From the NCBI RefSeq assembly GCF_013362815.1, contig NZ_JABFVK010000013.1, forward strand, positions 434,001-498,000: a DNA stretch of 64,000 nt, in the 5' to 3' direction. Origin of the DNA: Hamadaea sp. Lineage in GTDB: Bacteria; Actinomycetota; Actinomycetes; Mycobacteriales; Micromonosporaceae. The notes beneath the pieces are model-generated. The model did no database searches. It saw only the letters and a list, made by a program, of their open reading frames with translations, and was not told the origin of the DNA. Every line of letters begins with the position of its first letter. Positions within the stretch are counted from its first letter, which is position 1. The position numbers and the translations under genes are program-made. This document shows, one piece after another, positions 59,386 through 64,000 of the stretch.

Positions 59386-61865
59386 CCGCGACGGCTGCGC
59401 CGATCACCGGGTTGAGCAGTGCCGAGGCGACCGCCCGGCGCGATCGGGAGGGTCCGAACGAGGTCAGCCGGCCGCGCCCTCGTCACCTGGTGTCGCGAAT
59501 CCTGGACCAGCTGCGTGATCCACTCGTGCTGTTGCTGCTCGCCGCGGTCGTCGTCACGATCGCCCTCGGCGATCTGCCCGACACGGCGATCATCGCTCTG
59601 GTCGTGGTGCTCAACACGGCCATCGGCGTGGTCCAGCAGGTCCGCGCCGATCATGCGATCGCGGCCCTGGACACGCTGACCGCGCCGACTGCGCGAGTGG
59701 TCCGCGACGGCCACGACCTGGTCGTTCCCGCAGCCCAGCTGGTACGCGAGGACTGGGTCCGCCTGGAAGCGGGCGACATCGTCCCGGCCGACGTGAGCAT
59801 CGTGTACGCCCATCGGTGCCAAGCCGACGAGGCGGTGCTGACTGGTGAATCGCTGCCGGTCGTCCGAGAGCCCGGTGACGAGCTCCTGTCGGGCACGGTG
59901 CTGGTCACCGGCCGGGCCGAAGGACCGGTGCTGCGCATCGGCGGAGACAGCGCGCTCGGCCGGATCGCCTCGCTGGCCCGGGGAGCCAAGGCGGGACCGA
60001 CGCCGCTGCAACGGCGGCTGGCCGGGCTAGGGAAGATCCTCGGCGCGGCGATCGTGACCGTGAGCGTCGTCGTGGGGGTCCTGGGTGTTCTCGCGGGTCG
60101 GCCGATCGTCACGATGGCGCTCGTCGCGGTCAGCCTCGTCGTGGCGGCCGTGCCGGAGTCGCTGCCTGCCGTGGTCACGTTGGCACTGGCACTCGGTGCC
60201 CGGCGCATCGCCCGGCACCAGGCCATCCCGCGGAATCTGCACGCGGTCGAAACGCTCGGTTCGGTGACCGTCCTGGCCTCGGACAAGACCGGTACCGTCA
60301 CCGAAGGGCGCATGACCGTACGCCGGGCGGTCAGCGAAGGCGTCGCCTACGAGGTGCATGGCGCCGGGTATGAGCCGGTGGGTGTGGTCGTTCCCGAAGC
60401 GGAGCCTCCGTTGCGGGAGCTCGCGTTGGCCGGGATGCTGTGCTCCGACGCGGTGCTGCTTCCGCCGGATGACGACCACCCACAGTGGTACGCAGTGGGG
60501 GATCCCGTCGAGGCTGCGCTCGTCGCCTTCGCCGCCCGCTGCGGCCTCGATCCGCAGCCGGAGCGCACGGCGTGCCCACGGATCGCAGAGCGCCCCTTCG
60601 ACCAGGCCACCCGTCGGATGACGACCGTCCACAAGCGAGGCACGGGGTACTACGCCGTCTGCAAGGGTGCGCCGGAGACAGTCTTCACGCCGCCGGTGGT
60701 CACGGGGGACGTCGAGGAACTGCGCCGAGCCGCCGCCGCGCTGGCCGCCGAAGGGCTCCGCGTGGTCGCTGTCGCGGCCGCGAGCGCCGATACTCCGATC
60801 GACCCTGCTGATCCACGGGGGCTGTGGCCGCTGGGGGTCATCGGCATCGGCGATCCGTTGCGGGCCGGAGCCGGCCGCAGCGCCGACGCGTTCGGGCAGG
60901 CGGGCGTACGCATGATGCTGATCACGGGGGATCATCCGAACACCGCGGCCGCAATCGCCGGACAGTTGGGCATCTGGCACGACGGTGACGGCGTCGGCAC
61001 CGGCGACCATCCCGAGCGGGCGCACGATGTGCGGGTCTTCGCGCGTACGCGGCCGGAGCAGAAACTGGACATCATCGCGGCGCTTCAAAGCCGCGGCGAG
61101 GTCGTCGCGATGACCGGCGACGGCGTGAACGACGCGCCGGCGCTGCGCCGGGCCGACATCGGCGTGGCGATGGGCGGCGGGACCGAGGTCGCCCGGCAGG
61201 CTGCCGACCTCGTGCTGGTCGACGACAACCTGGACACGGTGACCGCCGCGATCGGCGAGGGCCGGCGCGTCTACGACAATATTCGTCGCTTTCTGCGCTA
61301 TGCCCTGGCCGGTGGCGTGGCCGAATTGCTGGTCATGCTGGCGGGGCCGTTCCTCGGGTTGCCGGTGCCGCTACTGCCCGGTCAGATTCTGTGGATCAAC
61401 CTGCTGACTCACGGGCTGCCTGGAGTCGCACTCGGCGCGGAGCCGGCCGAACCCGACGTGCTCAGGCGTCCACCGCGCGCGCCGGGGGAACAGGTGCTCG
61501 GCGGCGGACTGGGGCGCACGATCCTAGGCGTCGGCACCCTCGTGGCGTCGGTGTCGGCCGGACTCGCCGCGGTCGCTGCGAGCACCGGGCTGCCTTGGCA
61601 GAGCATGTTGTTCGTGACGCTGGGCCTGGCCCAGCTCGGCGTCGCGCTGGCGGTACGCGCCCGGCGCGACCGCGCCGATCGCTGGGCGAATCCGGGTTAG
61701 CTGCTGGCGGTAGCACTCTCCGCGATCGCACAGGCCGGCGCGGTGCTGGCCGAACCGCTGCGGGCGCTCCTGCGTACGGAGTCCCTCACCGGCAGCCAAT
61801 TGCTGGTGTGTGCCGCTGTGGCCGCGTTGCCCGGCCTACTGCTGTGGGCCGTGAGCCGCCGCTGA
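59382..61865 (+). CDS. Cation-transporting P2-type ATPase interrupted by in-frame TAG near the C-terminus
   Basis: A P-type ATPase, 772 aa to the first stop at 61698-61700: TGES (actuator), VAAVPESLP in M4, phosphorylation site Asp301 in [10 protein letters not shown], and [18 protein letters not shown] in the P-domain. The P2A Ca2+-ATPase-like group is likely. After the TAG the same frame stays open for 54 codons to 61865 and encodes two hydrophobic helices ([13 protein letters not shown] and [16 protein letters not shown]) that match the usual M9-M10 ending. The TAG thus looks like a nonsense mutation, sequencing error or readthrough site. GTG start overlaps the 51-aa gene. Confidence 0.85.
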
Positions 61866-61870
61866 GCGGC

Positions 61871-62371
61871 TCAGCTGACGCCGTTAGCGGGCTCGGCTTC
61901 GATGGAGCGTTCGGTGGAGAGCTCCGTGGCGAGCAGCCGCGCCCGGGTGTGCCGAAGCCGCTCGGCGATCACACCGGTGAACCGGCGCATCAACTCGTAG
62001 CCCAGTTCGGGATCGGCGGCGCAGAGTTCCCGTACGCCGGGGCCGTCCAACGCGACGGCGTGCACCAGGTCTTCGGCGGTGCCGGTGAACTGCCACCGAT
62101 AGGGCGCGAACAGCCAGGACCAGCCGATGACCGAGCCGGGGCCGAGGGTCTCCACGACGACCTCGCCTCGACCCGGCAGGATGGTGCTCAGCTCGACGTG
62201 CCCGCCGTCGACCAGCCAGAAGCGATCAGCGCGTCCGCCCTCGGTGAACAGCCGGCTGCCCCGGTGGAAGATCGTGGTGTAGCCCCACATGGACAGGCGG
62301 TCGAGCTGCCGGTCCGACAGACCGGTCAGGAACGGGTGGGACCTCAGGGTCTGAAACGTCGTCTCGATCAT
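61871..62371 (-). CDS. Cyclic-nucleotide-binding domain protein lacking HTH
   Basis: A 166-aa protein. Residues about 10-125 form a CRP/FNR-type cNMP beta-barrel (FHRGSRLFTEGGRADRFWLVDGG, GPGSVIGWSWLF), followed by a long helix ELMRRFTGVIAERLRHTRARLLA. The chain ends about 20 residues later with no winged helix, unlike CRP. It may therefore act by protein contact. GGAGG lies 8 bp before ATG 62371. The arginine of the phosphate-binding cassette is not obvious, so cAMP binding is unproven. Confidence 0.8.
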   Translation of the reverse strand: MIETTFQTLRSHPFLTGLSDRQLDRLSMWGYTTIFHRGSRLFTEGGRADRFWLVDGGHVELSTILPGRGEVVVETLGPGSVIGWSWLFAPYRWQFTGTAEDLVHAVALDGPGVRELCAADPELGYELMRRFTGVIAERLRHTRARLLATELSTERSIEAEPANGVS

Positions 62372-62414
62372 GATGAACACCTCCACTGTTCACGACTGTT
62401 CACGGTGCGAATGA

Positions 62415-62454
62415 CAGTGGCGTGACAGGCCCGGCGGACCATGTCACGCCACTG
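62415..62454. terminator. 13-bp perfect stem-loop between phosphoketolase and cNMP-domain gene
   Basis: Arms 62415-62427 and 62442-62454 (CAGTGGCGTGACA and its complement) with a 14-nt loop, 10 bp past the phosphoketolase stop. Terminator is the simplest reading; the GTGACA/TGTCAC words could also serve as an operator. Confidence 0.7.
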
Positions 62455-62464
62455 ATCGGCCGGG

Positions 62465-64000
62465 TCAGGCCGATGGATCGGCGGATCCGGACCATTTCCA
62501 GTCGCGGATCCAGGGGTGGTCCTCGCCGTAGCGGCGGGTGTAGTCGCGGCAGATCTGGCGGGCGTCGGTCATCTGCTGGCGTAACGCGGCCGCGCCGACC
62601 GACAGGCCGGGCACCCGGTCGATCACGTCGGTGACCAGGTGGAACCGGTCGAGGTCGTTGAGCATGACCATGTCGAACGGGGTGGTCGTGGTGCCCTCTT
62701 CCTTGTAGCCGCGCACGTGGATGTTGTGGTGGTTGTGCCGCCGGTAGGTCAGCCGGTGGATGAGCGTCGGATACCCGTGGTAGGCGAACACGACCGGCTT
62801 GTCGAGGGTGAAGATCGCGTCGAACTGGCCGTCGGGCAGCCCGTGCGGGTGTTCGGTGTCCGGTTGCAGGCGCATGAGGTCCACGACGTTGACGACGCGG
62901 ACCTTCAACTCGGGCAGATGCCGGCGCAGCAGGTCGGCCGCGGCCAGGGTCTCCAGGGTGGGCACGTCTCCGGCGCAGGCGAGCACGACGTCGGGTTCGC
63001 CCGTCCCGGCGGTGCCGGCCCAGTCCCAGATGCCCAGCCCGCGGCGGCAGTGCAGCTTGGCGTCGTCCATGGTCAGCCAGTTCGGCGCGGGTTGTTTCCC
63101 GGCGACGACGACGTTGATGTAGTGCCGGCTGCGCAGGCAGTGGTCCATCGTGGACAGCAGCGTGTTGGTGTCCGGTGGCAGATAGACCCGCACGACCTCG
63201 GCCTTCTTGTTCACCACGTGGTCGATGAAACCGGGGTCCTGGTGGGAGAAGCCGTTGTGGTCTTGGCGCCACACATGGCTTGACAGCAGGTACGTCAGCG
63301 ACGCCAGGGGCTGCCGCCAGCCGATCTCGCGGGTGGTCTTGAGCCATTTCGCATGCTGGTTGACCATCGAATCGACGATGTGGATGAACGCCTCGTAGCT
63401 GGTCAGCAGCCCGTGCCGGCCGGTGAGCAGGTAGCCCTCCAGGAATCCCTGGCACAGATGCTCACTGAGCACCTCGATCACCCGCCCGCTGGGCGCGAGG
63501 TGATCGTCGCCGGGCACGATCCGGCCGGTGAACGCCCGGTCGGTCACCTCGAACACCGCGTTGAGCCGGTTCGAGGCGACCTCATCCGGGCCGAACAGCC
63601 GGAACCGATCCGGGTTCGCCCGGATCACCTCCGCCAGCCACGCTCCGGTGAACCGGGTGGCCTCCGCCGTCGTGCCACCCGGTGCGGGGACTTCGGCGGC
63701 GTACTCGTCGATCTCGGGGATGGCCAGGTCGCGTACCAGCGCACCGCCGTTGGTATGCGGATTCGCCGACATGCGCCGGGAGCCCTTCGGCGCGTTCCCC
63801 GCCAGCTTGACGGCGGGTACGCCGTTCGGGCCGAACAACTCGTCCGGCCGATAGGAACGCAGCCACTGCTCCAGCTGCTTCCGGTGCTCTTCGTTCTCGC
63901 GTACGCCGGGCAGGGGCACCTGATGCGCCCGGAACGTGCCTTCGACCGGTACGCCGTCCACCTCCACCGGACCCGTCCAGCCTTTCGGCGTACGCAGAAC
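62465..64000 (-). CDS. xfp: Phosphoketolase (N-terminal part outside window)
   Basis: 511 residues are visible; the frame is open to the window edge ([11 protein letters not shown] at the break), so about the first third is missing. [52 protein letters not shown] and the C-terminal [23 protein letters not shown] are phosphoketolase hallmarks. The TPP-dependent enzyme splits xylulose-5-P (and often fructose-6-P) to acetyl-P. It gives ATP without NADH oxidation, fitting the pyruvate formate-lyase and adh genes in a low-oxygen programme. Confidence 0.96.
   Translation of the reverse strand, partial: VLRTPKGWTGPVEVDGVPVEGTFRAHQVPLPGVRENEEHRKQLEQWLRSYRPDELFGPNGVPAVKLAGNAPKGSRRMSANPHTNGGALVRDLAIPEIDEYAAEVPAPGGTTAEATRFTGAWLAEVIRANPDRFRLFGPDEVASNRLNAVFEVTDRAFTGRIVPGDDHLAPSGRVIEVLSEHLCQGFLEGYLLTGRHGLLTSYEAFIHIVDSMVNQHAKWLKTTREIGWRQPLASLTYLLSSHVWRQDHNGFSHQDPGFIDHVVNKKAEVVRVYLPPDTNTLLSTMDHCLRSRHYINVVVAGKQPAPNWLTMDDAKLHCRRGLGIWDWAGTAGTGEPDVVLACAGDVPTLETLAAADLLRRHLPELKVRVVNVVDLMRLQPDTEHPHGLPDGQFDAIFTLDKPVVFAYHGYPTLIHRLTYRRHNHHNIHVRGYKEEGTTTTPFDMVMLNDLDRFHLVTDVIDRVPGLSVGAAALRQQMTDARQICRDYTRRYGEDHPWIRDWKWSGSADPSA

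Noticed and set aside
1-64000. tRNA, rRNA, insertion sequences, phage genes
   Set aside because: No cloverleaf, rRNA-like stretch, transposase or integrase motif was recognised; a tRNA scan would settle the RNA question.

Overview
The window is a high-GC actinomycete chromosome segment. GC-rich third positions, frequent GTG starts, ATGA/GTGA stop-start overlaps, LacI/DeoR/MarR regulators, and sugar ABC importers without their own ATPase all point to Actinobacteria. An actinoplanete-like member of Micromonosporaceae is my guess from general style; no rRNA or taxonomic marker is present. I see no tRNA, rRNA, CRISPR array, transposon or prophage.

Region A (1-1831): the end of a tandem universal stress protein and an Acg-like nitroreductase. 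Region B (1832-18674) is a polysaccharide/sugar locus: a FAD oxidoreductase divergent from an AraC regulator, a 1173-aa secreted glycosidase divergent from a LacI regulator, then a long + strand operon (epimerase, ManD-like dehydratase, sugar-binding lipoprotein, two permeases, mutarotase-like protein, a truncated acetyl-xylan-esterase remnant, a GH5-like glycosidase and a second FAD oxidoreductase). Near-identical LacI-type palindromes lie in front of both the secreted glycosidase and the operon. Region C (18675-27149) is a hypoxia/stress block: SigB/SigF-type sigma factor, zinc alcohol dehydrogenase, pyruvate formate-lyase with its activase, and an operon of SQR-like flavoprotein, TusE/DsrC-like protein, DsrE2-like protein and universal stress protein, followed by a CBS protein.

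Region D (27163-34855): MarR regulator with divergent ABC-2 exporter, an ion-transport group (CBS protein, ArsB/NhaD-like permease, CaCA exchanger), a predicted beta-propeller protein and a FAD monooxygenase. Region E (34929-51128) has two opposed clusters. The leftward operon encodes two FGGY kinases, a histidine phosphatase, a DeoR regulator and a 2-hydroxyacid dehydrogenase. The rightward cluster encodes a Pit-like transporter with DUF47 partner, then a UgpB-like binding protein, glycerophosphodiesterase, inositol-monophosphatase-like enzyme, two permeases, a metallophosphoesterase and a secreted PLD-like protein. I infer uptake and breakdown of a phosphodiester-linked polyol.

Region F (51193-64000) is a second dormancy-like block: two Acg-like nitroreductases, DoxX protein, DevS/DosT-like GAF histidine kinase, Hsp20, multicopper oxidase, a P-type ATPase with an in-frame TAG before its last two membrane helices, a cNMP-domain protein without HTH, and phosphoketolase. 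The most interesting thread is a repeated near-palindrome, GGnCC-(2 to 4 nt)-GGTCC, resembling the mycobacterial DosR/DevR box. It sits about 60-100 bp upstream of the sigma factor, adh, pflB/SQR, doxX, hsp20/multicopper oxidase and the 51.8-kb membrane gene. This suggests a DosR-like hypoxia regulon that includes a fermentative and sulfur-relay branch.
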